Source of the DNA: Enoplolaimus lenunculus
Lineage: Eukaryota > Nematoda > Enoplea > Enoplida > Thoracostomopsidae
Reading direction: 5' to 3'
Assembly: GCA_030248215.1 (NCBI GenBank)
Contig: JASANG010000967.1
Coordinates: 1-64,000, forward strand
Length of the DNA stretch: 64,000 nt
The position numbers and the translations under genes are program-made. The notes beneath the pieces are model-generated. The model had not been told where the DNA came from, ran no database searches, and saw only the letters and a list, made by a program, of their open reading frames with translations. The first letter of the stretch is position 1, and each line of letters opens with the position of its first letter. This document shows, in pieces, positions 37,651-48,455 of the stretch.

Positions 37651-38029
37651 CAGGGTGCAACCGGAATTATCAAATACCGGAACGTTAAAAATATGCCGGA
37701 ACCGGAAAATAAATAATACTTGTTACCAAAAAATTCATTTTTAACGCTATTTTATCACTTTTAATGCTGTAAGCACACCATTTAGAATGCCAAACTCCTG
37801 AAACAAATGCAGTGCTTGAAAACATGATAAATTATGGAGTATGACAGAAATTGAAATTTTTGGCAGTACACGATCGGACAATTTTAGATGCCAGTTTTTC
37901 TTAAATTTTCGAATGAGAAAAATTTTCAATACCGAAAATACCGGTGAAAAAATACCGGCTTTATTACCGGAACCGGAGAGTGAAAAATACCGGATTTTCC
38001 TACCGGGACCGGAGTCCGGTTGCACCCTG
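37651..38029. mobile_element. hAT-like MITE (CAGGGTGCAACCGG ends), 379 bp, only in copy 1
   Basis: Perfect ends CAGGGTGCAACCGG and CCGGTTGCACCCTG. The interior is rich in TACCGG/CCGGA. Copy 2 reads GAGACTGGAAC directly into ATTTAGGTTCG (about 56169-56190), the empty site. The 8-bp target duplication expected of hAT is not clean. A diverged relative starts at 46464. Confidence 0.85.
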
Positions 38030-38411
38030 ACAACTTTTAGGTTTGTGTGTAGGATGGCTTTAATGCGCCTAGGATTGGGCTTTTATTTTCTAGGTGAGCA
38101 GGCGTTTGTCAGTAATATAAGCCGAGAATTGTGTCCGCTGATAGATATTGAAATTTACATTATTGATTTACTTGTGACTGAGTAATTTTTGCATGATTGG
38201 CTTATTAAGTTGAATTGGTTTTGATTTCGTTAGCCAAAACGAATATACCTTTATTCACGGGTAAGATTTCTGTCCAACAGCAATTGTGAGTTTAAGCAGC
38301 GAAAACATGCAAGTTGACTGTCGTCTGCGTGTGAGGTTGTGATCTGTAGTGCTAATTGTGGCCAATGCTGCAAAGTAAACTTTTATTGTGTCCGTTATTT
38401 AGAGCTGTTTA

Positions 38412-38650
38412 TGCGGGGTTCACGTTATAAAACTGCGGTAACCTGGAACACGTTTTGTCCTTATTTACAATAGCGGGTAACATTTTATCTGCTCTACAGT
38501 TTGTACTGCAATTTTCGTATGATATACAAAGTATTGTCCGTCAATATATGCCATGTTTGAAAATGTCTACAAGGTTGCGATAAACAAGCTGACTGTCCTG
38601 CGGAATATGATGCATAAAATTTAAAGTTTGAGTTATTTGTACTTAGAAAT
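38412..38650. mobile_element. Harbinger-like MITE fragment at the right edge of duplication copy 1
   Basis: TTA then TGCGGGGTTCACGTTATAA, followed by the end-A text GGGTAACATTTTATCTG. Truncated on the right. Copy 2 has the opposite end (end B) of the same family at this position. Confidence 0.6.
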
Positions 38651-38751
38651 ACATTAGGCAAAGTTTCTGCCGAAGGCAGAAAAATAGAAGGTTAATATTC
38701 AGTATTTTACAAATCACTTAAAGCTACATTTATCCGACTTCAATGTATTCA

Positions 38752-40246
38752 TAGTGATGGACATCAGATATGCATTCGTATCCGGCAATTCTTGCCGGAT
38801 ATTTATCCGGATACCCGAAATTAAATTTCCTATTTAGTACTGTATTGACCCGAATAACAAGGAGGGGGCCCCATAAGAGGATAGAGTCCCTAAACCCTAA
38901 TTAGAGTCCATAAATGTCAATTATTCCTAATTGTAGCGCATAAATAACTCCAGGACCAAATAATTTGAGCTCGAAACTTTAAAGCGTACTTAAATTTTGA
39001 AATGTACATTCCTTTCCTAAGTATAACCTTGTATTATCGCACAAGCTATTGACACAAGACAAATCAACGTTTAATTCAACAGGTAATTGCAGTACCGGAT
39101 ATATATCAGTAAGGAAGGGCGGCGGAGCGTGGGTTAAAAATAAATAACAGTTCGTAACCGAATAACAAGGGGGGTACCCTCTGGAGAGGGCAAATAAATA
39201 TCAGTCCCCCTCTTATTTGGGTCACTCGCTAAGTCACAACACCACCTCAATAGTTCTGGAAATTCAATTTAGAAGATTGCTACAGGCTACTAAATAAATA
39301 CTTGCATTGACAACTTAAAATTGAGTTGATTTCGCTTGTCCTTTGCCTTAAACCACTGCAATAGAGATTCAATCGAATATAACTTTTCCTTCGAACTATA
39401 TATGCTTGAATCGTTTTAGTTCCAAGAACAAAGTACCAGATTGAAATACACTTACGCTAAGTCGTGCAAACATCAACCCATGTTACTTATACTGGTGTCG
39501 CGCTTTCAGCAGCGGATCCAGAAATTTCTAAATAGGCGGGATGGTAAATATTTTGAAGCGCAATTTTTTCCAAAAAATTTTCTTAGCGGGAAAATTATAA
39601 GGTAGGACCCTATTTTATAACGAAAGTATTATGATGAAAGGACACAAAGGTAATGAATGAAAATATCATTTTATCACAAAAAATTTATGTGGGGAGTGGG
39701 GACAAATTGTAAGGCAGGGGTCCTTAGACATTTTTCTTATCCGGACCGGATATCAGGTGTTCATCTGTAGTCTATATCATGCTGTTCTCAGTAAACTTGA
39801 TATCATCATTCTCGGAAAAACGTCAGAGGTAAATTAGCGTTGCATTGAATTACGGATAAAAAGCTAGACCTGTGTGAAACCTAGCCGTATATCGAATTCT
39901 ACAGAAACTCAGGTCCATCTTCTGTTACACCCCTAAAAGTAACATTGGCCGAAATTCAATATAAAGGACACACCAGTTTTATTAAATGTCCGAGCGTCAA
40001 AAAAGCAGAACACGAAACTGATTGAGACGAAATAGCAACGGATTGTGGTTTAATATTCTTACTCAGGTTTGGATACAGAACTTTTTTCGTCAGCTCCAGC
40101 TACTTTGGTTGTGAAACCATGCCAATTATTCCAAAAAAATTTTAGACAAAAGCATTTCGGATATCCGGATATTCGGATACACGTTTCATTTCGGATGCAT
40201 ATCCGGATATTTTTCATATCCGGATATCCGGTACCCATCTATATTC
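38752..40246. mobile_element. hAT-like element (ATCCGGATATCC family) with nested insertion
   Basis: The left end TAGTGATGGACATCAGAT and right end ATCCGGTACCCATCTA are inverted and diverged, with TATTCA outside both. The subterminal regions carry GGATATCCGGATAT repeats, typical of hAT elements with TAGRGATGGG ends. A Tigger-like element (38838-39230) sits inside. The right 200 bp is paralogous to 44870-45900. No intact transposase seen. Confidence 0.55.
38838..39230. mobile_element. Tigger/pogo-like element, nested copy
   Basis: CTGTATTGACCCGAATAACA at left, CTCTTATTTGGGTCACTC at right; interior as in 5297-5700 (TTGTATTATCGCACAAGC, then GGGCGGCGGAGCGTGGG). Confidence 0.65.
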
Positions 40247-41036
40247 AATATACGTACTTACATTAGATCGTGCAAACATCAGCCCGTGTTAATACTTTCT
40301 GTGGTGCCCCGCTTTCAGCGGTGGATCCAGAAATTTCTGATGGGCGGCTGGTAAATGTTTTTAAACGCAATTTTTCACCAAAAATTTTCTGACATAAGGC
40401 ACAATTTGTAAGGTAGGTTCCTTATCACTTTTTTTACAAAAAACCTTATGAGGGGGATTTTAAGTTGGGGACCAGAACCGGAGGTGAAAAATACCGGATC
40501 CGGAGCCGGAGATCAACGAAACTTTCCGAAGCCGGAGCCGGAGGTGAGGCGAAATTATGTAGTAGAAATGATGGTTAATTAGTTAATTTTAGCCAATATC
40601 TGCAATATGTTGTTAAAGTTGTTTGGTTTTACGTTGATTTTCTGCGAAACTTCGGAAATTCCTTTTTGAAAATTGTGCCGAAAGTAAAATGAAACACACT
40701 CAAAATAAAAAAATTTTGCTAAATGCAAAACTTTACTACCGAAATGGCCGGAACCTCGGGCAAAAGTTCTAAAGCAGGCGCAGCCGGAGGCCGATTTTCT
40801 GCCGGAGCCGAAGCCGGAGGCAGACCTCTGGTTTTACTCTGGTAGGGACATTATCATCTTGCCACAAAAAAGTTCTGCGGTGACAAATTGTAAGGCAGGT
40901 ACCTTATCATGTTTAACAAAATTGTGTGAGGGGGGAATTTTAAGATAGGGACATTACTATTTTATCACAAAAAATTTCTGACGGGTGGCGTACGTCCGCC
41001 CGACCTCCTCTGCGTCCGCTAGTGCCTGGATTAATC

Positions 41037-41245
41037 ACTGCAAAAAATGGTGAGTCAAATTGTCGGAGCTTTTCAAGACTATATACTTTACACAAATTGA
41101 GTCAAAATTCGACTTTGCCAGAGTAAAATTGAGATTCAGTGAGTCGAACGTTTGACTCTGATGGAGTCAAACTTGACTCAGTTTGCGAAGTCCGGAAAAG
41201 TCTATTTTTGAGAGAGTCAATTTAACTCACCATTTTTGCAGTATG
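41037..41245. mobile_element. foldback MITE, both arms
   Basis: CACTGCAAAAAATGGTGAGT at left, ACTCACCATTTTTGCAGT at right; centre GATTCAGTGAGTCGAACG. Paired with a close copy at 60377-60591. Confidence 0.75.
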
Positions 41246-41469
41246 GACTGTTATAGAATAGGCTTAAATTTTAGAGTAATTTTTTGCTTGTGCTACGCTT
41301 AAGCTTTGTTCTAGACTTGTATTTATTGCGCAGAGTACTCTCAAACTTAGGAATATGTTTAGTTGTTACATTGTTAAAAGTAATATTGGCCCAAATTTTC
41401 AGGACCCGCTTTTTTAAATAGTCTTAACCCTTTCTCACATGAATATTTTCTATTTCCCCTGATACCTAT

Positions 41470-41570
41470 TTTTATGCTAGGATTCGAACTCCAGTGACTG
41501 GAGTGGGAGGGGTATACCATCACCACTCAGCTATAGGAGCTTGATGCTCGAGCCCGAGGGGCCTCTCACG
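41470..41570 (-). pseudogene. tRNA-like sequence
   Basis: On the minus strand, TATAGCTGAGTGGTGATGG resembles an A box and GGAGTTCGAATCCTAGC a B box and T arm. The T-loop sequence is good; the acceptor stem is not convincing. A SINE head or relic is possible. Confidence 0.35.
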
Positions 41571-41685
41571 TCTTGTGGTGATTTAGTACTGTTGCAATTG
41601 TTAAACACGGTGCGATATATACTATTTAACGTATATACACTGCGCTGAGTCGACTACAGGTAACTCAATGTGAGAATGGGTTATA

Positions 41686-41740
41686 GATAGTAAACTGAAA
41701 ATTTTTCGCTAAAGATAGTAAACTGAAAATTTTTCGCTTA
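41686..41740 (+). repeat. 27-bp tandem duplication
   Basis: AGATAGTAAACTGAAAATTT plus TTCGCT occurs twice in a row. Confidence 0.85.
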
Positions 41741-41996
41741 ATATATAGGAACATACTGCCTATTTCGCTGCTCATAACCTCCACTGGTGGTTTCCATTAA
41801 ATTTTAATTTTAATGCTTGAATACATACGTTCATTTGTTGTGATCTTTTAATATATGGACTTTTACTGCGGAACCAAAAATGTGATATTTTCAACAGTTC
41901 AGAAATCTGTAATTTTTACATGTATACTGTGTAAAAGCGGCGTGCTGAGTGGAATTGTGTCATTTTATGTGTGGGATGACTGGTTTAGCGTACCTA

Positions 41997-43376
41997 ATGC
42001 GTCGTCCACTTTAATTTGCGCCCTGCTTGTGGAAATCGAAAACGCCTTTTTCCTATTTGATTTTGAAAAAAGGCTACAAGTTGGAAATTTAAAACAAAGT
42101 TTGATCAAATGGTAATTTGAAAGATTTTATAACGCGTAGTAGGAAGTTGACTTGCACTTTTGGGATTCAATGTTCTACTTGCAGAAAAATAATCGATGGC
42201 AGTGGGAAATTGAAACAGTGTATGTTTCCGATTGGAAAACTGATAACCAAAATCGGACAGTAAATAGAAATTGAAAAGTAGTGCTGTACTGCAATGGGAA
42301 ATCAAAGACCAGAATTCTGTTTCAATTTACCGCTTGATCCATTTAGATTGTATGGCAGTTGTAGATTGAATATTTGGAAAACCGGAAATGTTACTTGGGT
42401 GGTCTTTAAACGTCAAATTGAGGTATTGGGTGGTCTTAAAACGTCAAATTGAGGTCACTGCAATTCGCTAAATACAACGTTTCAGTTCCCTGAAATATTA
42501 ACGGACGATTTATGCTATCCTGGATTTTTACCGATTTATTCACCTGTTGTTTTATTAACTTATAATGTTTCAGTCCCCTACCGGAGGCTTATTACTGGCG
42601 GTATGTTAGACAAATTGGCCAATATAAAGAATAGGGGCGGAACAGTATTATAAGCACATTCCTAAGCGTAAGCATAAATGCCTAAGTCTAAGCCTAAGCG
42701 TAAAAATGAGTTTATTCCTAAGCCTAAGCCTAAGCCAAGTAAAAAATTTGACCAATTTTTATGACGTCAGCTTTGCTCGCGATGTTCACTGTTTCGTTTC
42801 TGTATAGCTTAATGTATACATGCAACCAGAATTGGAGATAACTAAAACTGCAAACCGGATTTGAAACCGTATTTTACTTCATTGTGCTTGCTCTGTTTGA
42901 GGAAGTTCACGCATGACGTTTTTCTTACAACACCGTGCACTTTGATGTCACCGAAAGCTTACTAGTTTATTGTATGTTTTATCGTATGTAAAAGTGAAAA
43001 TCCAATATTTAGTTTTGAAAACCATAGCACTTAAACTTAGAAAGGAAAGTGTTAATTTGCAATATTGTCGTTTGCAAGGTACAACCGGAGGACTGCCTCC
43101 GGCTCCGACAGAAAATTGACCTCCGACTCTGGTTTAAGTAGAATTTTTGCCGAAAGTTCCGGCAATTTCGCTTTATCTGCAATTTTTTTTCGCAAATAGT
43201 AAATTGAAAACCAAAGATCTTATCAATTTACTCTTTGATTTTCAAAATGCGAGAGCAGAAGGAAATTAAACGGTTTTCGAATTCAATTTCCAGCTTGTAG
43301 CCTCTTTCACAATCAAATAGGAAAAAGGCGTTTTCGATTTCCACAAGCAGGGCGCAAATTAAAGTGGACGACGCAT
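41997..43376. repeat. 92-bp inverted repeat with 1.2-kb spacer
   Basis: Arms at 41997-42088 and 43285-43376 are nearly identical in inverse orientation (ATGCGTCGTCCACTTTAATT and its complement). The spacer includes a TTAGGC-like array (42655-42735), a 32-bp tandem repeat (about 42395-42455) and CCGGAGG text (about 43085-43160). It may be a foldback transposon; a target duplication is not evident. Confidence 0.75.
42655..42740. repeat. TTAGGC-like array
   Basis: CCTAAGCGTAAGC and CCTAAGCCTAAGCCTAAGCC runs, preceded by GGGGCGGAACAGTATTATAA. This resembles the end of the TIR element at 56637-59211. Confidence 0.7.
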
Positions 43377-43430
43377 AATTATATTAATTTTTTAGTTGGT
43401 TTTGATTAAAAATAAAAACTCAGACTATAT

Positions 43431-44355
43431 ACTAGGTAAAAGTGCACCTAGAAGGGACAGATTGTGATATGTTTCGCTTGAAGCATGTAAAAGAGTTTAA
43501 ACAAGGGTTAGTTAGACCATAGATCAGTAATGCTTATAATATTAGCTCCATAAGTTCTATGAAAATAGTTGTCATCTATATCTTTGACGGCTGTCTTTCA
43601 GTGTTAACACGCTTACGATCAGCGAAACAAGAAACACATGGGCCCAGCGGACATCACCTATCAGCTTAATATTAGCCTTTGTTGGGTTTTACAATGTTCA
43701 GTTTATAAGTGATGTAATCTAGCATTCTTCATTGGTAGAGGAAATTTTTTGAGTTTTAAAATATTATCTTTCTATTACTTGATTATTAAATATTTCAATA
43801 TTGCAAGATTACAAATTGCGTCTATTGATTATCCAATACAAAATGTCACGCATACGTGCTCGACTATTTTAGCTATCTTTACCATGACAATTTGATGATG
43901 TGAAGTCCAGAAACTTTTCCAAATTGTGTTCTGCGCCGTGACATATTTAAGCTATTCATCAAGAAAATACAATTTAAACGTTGCTAAATATTTCAAAGAA
44001 CATGTTCTGCTGGCGCTCAATTGAGGTAACTTTTAAAAAGCAACTGACTGTTATACGAAAGGCATGTTGAGAGTTGTACTTTAGAACGCCTTGAAAACCC
44101 ATAGTGTCAATTTATAGCTTAACAGATGAAAGTTCGTTGGGCCCATATGTTTCTTGTTTCACTGACCGCAAGCGTGTTAACACTGAAAGACAGCCGTCAA
44201 AGATATAGATGACAACTATTTTCATAGAAGTTATGGAGCTAATATTATAAGCATTACCTACTGATCTACGGTCTAACTAACTCTTGTTTAAACTTTTACA
44301 TGCTTCAAGCGAAACATATCACAATCGGTCCCTTCTTGGGGCACTTTTACCTAGT
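43431..44355. mobile_element. long-TIR (foldback) element, about 222-bp arms
   Basis: Arm 43431-43652 starts ACTAGGTAAAAGTGCACC; arm 44134-44355 ends GGGCACTTTTACCTAGT. The arms match over nearly their whole length, including GTGTTAACACTGAAAGACAG on the right against its complement on the left. The 480-bp spacer has no open frame of note. Long arms with a non-coding centre suggest a non-autonomous MULE-type or foldback element. The internal sequence GTGTTAACAC is itself palindromic. Confidence 0.85.
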
Positions 44356-44860
44356 TTCTTTCTTTTACATGGGATACTGTGCGGTTTTATGCTAAGTCTA
44401 CTCCTAAGCGTACGCCTAAGCCTAAACAAAATATGTCTAAAGCGTACACTTGCTCCATTGCAATCCACCAAAAAGCAGCCAGCTCTAAGCTATAATGCAC
44501 GATAGGTTATTGCAAAATATTACTGTCTTAGTTAGCAATTTCAGTAGAACAAACATCGCAGTGACACGTAATCTATTGCACGTTGTCATTAGCATCACAC
44601 AATAATATCGACTAGCTATGGTAATTACATATTTGTAATACAATTTTTCAAAAAATTACAAAAATCTCTGATTTCTTGCAGAGAACATTCTGCAAAACTT
44701 CCAAAAAGCGTGCATTCTCGAGGCTTGAAACATATATTGAAAACACTACCGTGTTTCAATGATTAAAAAACTTATTGTATCGTATTCGACGCAAAACTTT
44801 CACTGGGTATAATGAGATATACTTTAAAATACAAAGCTATTCATCATGGAATAATCATGC
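44356..44860. other. intergenic with a short TTAGGC-like patch
   Basis: 44395-44430 has CCTAAGCGTACGCCTAAGCC. No gene seen. Confidence 0.4.
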
Positions 44861-44869
44861 AAATATTTT

Positions 44870-45900
44870 CACTCAGGGTTGAATTCTGAAATTATTTTCA
44901 TCAGTTCCAGCTACTTTTAGCGATGAAACAATGTATTAACTTACTTCAAAAAATTTTTACACAATAGCATTTTGATTTTCCAACGGATATCCTATCTGGA
45001 TGTATGCGGATATCCGGATACACGTTTCATTTGGATACATATCCGGATATTTTTCATTGAGGAAGCGAAACTCCGAGCGAAGCTCGGCGTTTCGCGAAGC
45101 GTTTCATGTTTTGTACTTGGGGGTCGAAAGGTGGATGTCCGTCCGTCCGTCTGTCCGTCTGTCCGTCCGAAAAGAATCTCAGGAACGGCTGAACCGATTT
45201 TGATAAACTTTTTTTGTTTGAAAGCCAATTATCCTGGAATGTTAACCTCGCATTGGAGTTTGAAAATTTTAAGCAGTTTATTAGCTACAGACTAATTTGC
45301 ATAATTAATTAAGCCTAAATTGGGACTTTCCACAATATTTCACTAATTATTACAGTTAGAAGCCATCTAATTTTAGCATTAAAGGGTTTTTGGGTGCGAG
45401 GAATCTGCGTGAACTGTTTACAAATCTCCAAAACGGATAACTGAGCAGTTAGCTAATTGACAATTTGCATATTAGCATAGTTTATAAGCCTACATTAGGA
45501 CTTTTTACAATATTTCACTAACTATTAAGGTTAAAAGCAATATAATTTCAGCACTAAAGGGTTTTTAGGTGCGAGGAATTTGAATAAATTGTTTACAAAC
45601 CTCCAAAACCGATAATTGAATAGTTAGCTAATAGCTAATTTGCATATTAGCTTAATTGACCAGGCAAAATTAGGAGTTTTTAAATTATTCCAATAATTAT
45701 TAGGGTAGCTGAAAGGTTTTTGCGTGCGAGGAATCTGAGGAAATTGCTTACAACCCTCCAAAACCGATAAATGAATAGTTAGCTAATAACTAATTTGCAT
45801 ATTACCTTAATTGCTTACGTGTGATCGAGCTTCGCTCAATAAATGTAGTCCCACTACAACTGGTATCTGACTATCCGGTGCCCATCTATAATTAGTGCGC
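44870..45900. mobile_element. hAT-like fragment (ATCCGGATATCC family) split by a Helitron-like insertion
   Basis: 44870-45056 and 45864-45890 together match 40060-40246 (CATCAGTTCCAGCTACTTT; ATATCCGGATATTTTTCA; CTATCCGGTGCCCATCTAT). Confidence 0.65.
45057..45863 (+). mobile_element. Helitron-like non-autonomous element, copy 2, three internal units
   Basis: Starts TTGAGGAAGCGAAACTCC after ...TTTTTCA and ends ...CACTACAACTGG before TATC. The paralogous empty site at 40212-40231 reads TTTTTCATATCCGG. Insertion is therefore between A and T without a target duplication, as expected for Helitrons. The 3' hairpin GTAGTCCCACTAC (45845-45857) lies just before AACTGG. It carries the TCCGTC tract and three units with AAAGGTTTTT-type cores, against six in copy 1. 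Confidence 0.75.
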
Positions 45901-46162
45901 ACAAATTACATTATCCTCCATAATATGATGTGATATTTGGTAGAATTTCGGAATATTATGATATTCGCATAAATGTCCCGAGGTATCAAGTGACATGGCT
46001 GCTAGTATATACGATGATTACGGATGTTCAGGAATTTGTAAGCCGATGTCATGTGACATTCATATTTTGTCTACATAACCGCTATTCAGATTACAAAATT
46101 TATGTTGACGTCGAATCAACATGAACAAAACGTGTTCCGTCTGCCCGAACGTGAACCTAGCA
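45895..46162. mobile_element. Harbinger-like MITE, 5' end unclear
   Basis: The interior has GATATTCGCATAAATGTCCC and the right end GTTGACGTCGAATCAACATG...GTGAACCTAGCA followed by TTA. Confidence 0.55.
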
Positions 46163-47250
46163 TTAAAGTTGTTAATAGTGAACAAAATATCGAGAAACTA
46201 TCACCGAAGACGAAGTATAAAAGTTTCAAACATAATTTCTTTCAGCCAACACAATTGAGGCACGAAAATGTTATCCGGAGTTTTAAAATTTTAAAGCGGA
46301 AACAGCGGAAGCTCCAACATTTAAGATTAATATAAATGTTTTCTTTCACATCGAACAATTACAACATATCTGTAGTGTATAAATGTCCAATATAATACCC
46401 TAGAAATGAGCTTTTTCCTTTAGCCGTTTCCTGTTACACCTTGAATACACAAAAACAGAAATTTCAGGGTGCAAACGTATTAATCATAAAATACCGAAAT
46501 CGGAATGTTAAAAACACCAGAGCTTGAACTGAAATTCAAAAATACTCGTTACCAAAAAATAAATTCGCCTTCAATGTGTTGGTGAATTTGAGGAGCAGGA
46601 TACTGTTACATTTTGTAAATTGACGACATTGTAATTATTCAAAGCAACAATGTCTAACGTTTTGTTAGATATTGTAGCTTTAGCTTGGGAACGACCGATT
46701 GTGTAAAGCTTTACGTGGAATCTGGGTAGCAAGTTTAAAAAGAAATTGAGTATGCCAGTGGCACGAGAATAATTCAACAGCGAAGTATATATACGCCGTG
46801 ATAATTAGAATTAATCAAGTATATACCTGCGCTGCTAATCTTGAAGACACGGCTGAAGCATTCCTCAAAACCTGTGCGCTATATACTTCTGACACTTTTG
46901 GTGCTTTGTTTGTGAACTCGAACATCATAGAATATTGAAAACCTACTCGAACGAACTGTAAATACGTAACTGTATAGTGTTCGCTGTAACTCACGCTACA
47001 GCTACTTTTTGGTAGATGACAGCAAATCCGAAATGTCAGAAGTGACACTACTTAATTTTCGTAAGAAATGAGTCAGTATTTTAACGTTTTTCGCAACACA
47101 TTAATTTGTGTTCCAAATTAACTACGTAGCTATGTGAAGGTGACTTGTCAAATCAGTTATTCGGTTAATGCGGTAAAAAAATAAGCAGATGTAGCTCGTT
47201 GATTCTTTGTTTTATCAATCTATAGAAAAAGCTAAGAAATTTTAAATCAA
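46163..47250. other. intergenic with a hAT-like fragment
   Basis: 46464-46600 starts CAGGGTGCAAACG and has ATACCGAAATCGG; its other end is not visible. No gene seen. Confidence 0.4.
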
Positions 47251-47296
47251 AGCACAATTGTCGGTACATGTGGACGTAAGCGTATGTAAAACATGT

Positions 47297-47537
47297 AAGC
47301 ATGTGAGACATGCTTGTCCAAGTGCATATGCAATAAATGCAATGCACATTGTGTTGTATGCTTGCTGGCAGCATACAGTCGACACATATAGTTGACGAAA
47401 AATGCAGTTGGAGAGGCGGGCTACTAGACTGACATGGGGGCCACTCCGTGGACGCAATGGCAAATTGCCGCGCTATGAACACGGTATCCACTCGAAAACA
47501 GGGTGGACGTCAAGGGACGACCTTGTTGAAAATAAGG
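47297..47537 (+). mobile_element. SINE leader joined to the end of the body, then a third tRNA-like module
   Basis: 47297-47420 is the leader (GCATGTGAGACATGCTTGTC...GGAGAGGCGGGCT). It runs directly into ACTAGACTGACA, the end of the body, so tRNA module and most of the body are absent. The next 100 bp (CCGTGGACGCAATGGCAAA...TCCACTCGAAAACAGGG) has A- and B-box-like spacing. This arrangement is inverted at 29180-29386. Confidence 0.5.
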
Positions 47538-47796
47538 GCATGTAAGCATGTGAGACATGCTTGTCCTAGTGCATATGCCATAAATGCAATGCACATTTTG
47601 TTGTATGCTTTCTAACAGCATACGGTCGACAAATATAATCGACGAAAACGGTAGTTGGAGAGGCGGGCTGCGTGACGCAGTGGTAACAGCGTCTGCCTGA
47701 CACGCAGAAGGTCGCTAGTTCGAAACCACTCGTAACCCGCTTTTCCAGCGGCTTGGTAGAAAGGACTGCATGTCCCGGTTCCTACCTAGACTGACA
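47538..47796 (+). mobile_element. modular SINE: leader, tRNA-Val-like module, body
   Basis: Leader 47538-47663; tRNA-like module 47664-47735; body 47736-47796 (CCCGCTTTTCCAGCGGC to CTAGACTGACA). In the module the anticodon stem TCTGC/GCAGA is perfect around the loop CTGACAC (anticodon GAC, Val-like). The A box is TGACGCAGTGGTAACAGCG and the B box TAGTTCGAAACC. The T stem is weak, so it is a SINE promoter rather than a tRNA gene. Confidence 0.7.
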
Positions 47797-47948
47797 AAGC
47801 AAATGTTGCCATGCCAAGGCACATATACCGGTATAAGAAGTTGGTTCAATGATCGCGTGGTGTGTGGATATATGCGGTGTAGCTTGCGTATGTGCAGAGT
47901 ATGTAATGTTACTCGTGCACATATAGCACCAGCGAAAATTATGATATC

Positions 47949-48021
47949 GGCCGCGTGGTGTAATGGGTAGCGCGCTTGACTCACGAGCCAGCGGTCCGAG
48001 GTTCGATTCCCGGCGAGACCA
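47949..48021 (+). pseudogene. tRNA-Val(CAC)-like sequence
   Basis: A box TGGTGTAATGGGTAGCGC and a perfect B box GAGGTTCGATTCCCGG. The D stem pairs (GTGT/GCGC) and the 7-nt loop CTCACGA has T33 and anticodon CAC. Only about 3 of 5 anticodon-stem and 5 of 7 acceptor-stem pairs form, so I regard it as a pseudogene or SINE head. A further diverged tRNA-like repeat follows at 48062-48125 (GTGAGTGGTAGCATACTTGG, GCCGAGGTTAGTTTCCCGG). Confidence 0.4.
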
Positions 48022-48367
48022 CATCTTTCGGAGAAAGGGGTCGTCCCGACCGTGCAGTTCTGACATGGTGAGTGGTAGCATACTTGGCACGAGCGCATAA
48101 GGGCCGAGGTTAGTTTCCCGGCGTGGTCATTAACTTTGGACAAAACTTCAAATACAGGTCGTGCAGACTGTAGAGTACCAACATGGAGGTCCCACCGAGA
48201 CGGGCACTGCAAACAGAAAGCCCATAAATTCGGGTAGTTGGATTCACGGTCCGGGACGACCGCTTGTAAAAAGAGGGATGTCGGTATATTTGCACGTAAG
48301 TGTATGTAAAGCTAGTGCAACGGCTCAAGTGGGTATAGATCACGGGTGGAAGGTTTCCGCAGGACTC

Positions 48368-48455
48368 TACACTGCAAGAAATGGTGAGTAATATCGAATC
48401 TCTCCGAAATAGGCTGTACGGGACTACACGAGTCAAATTCGACTTACTGAGTCGT
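48368..48455. mobile_element. foldback MITE, single arm
   Basis: ACACTGCAAGAAATGGTGAG and GTACGGGACTACACGAGTCA, then lost. Confidence 0.6.

Larger units (their letters stand above)
40255..41835. repeat. composite repeat paralogous to 59955-60865
   Basis: Same order in both: GCTTTCAGCGGTGGATCCAG, AGGTACCTTATCA, CGTCCGCTAGTGCCTG, a foldback MITE, TTTGCTTGTGCTACGCTTAA, and finally ATTTCGCTGCTCATAACCTC. This copy holds an extra CCGGAGCCGGAGG block (about 40475-40850) and an extra tRNA-like region (about 41460-41760). Confidence 0.75.

Noticed and set aside
47949-48021. Functional tRNA-Val gene
   Set aside because: A and B boxes are good, but acceptor and anticodon stems have several mismatches and it lies in a SINE-rich block.
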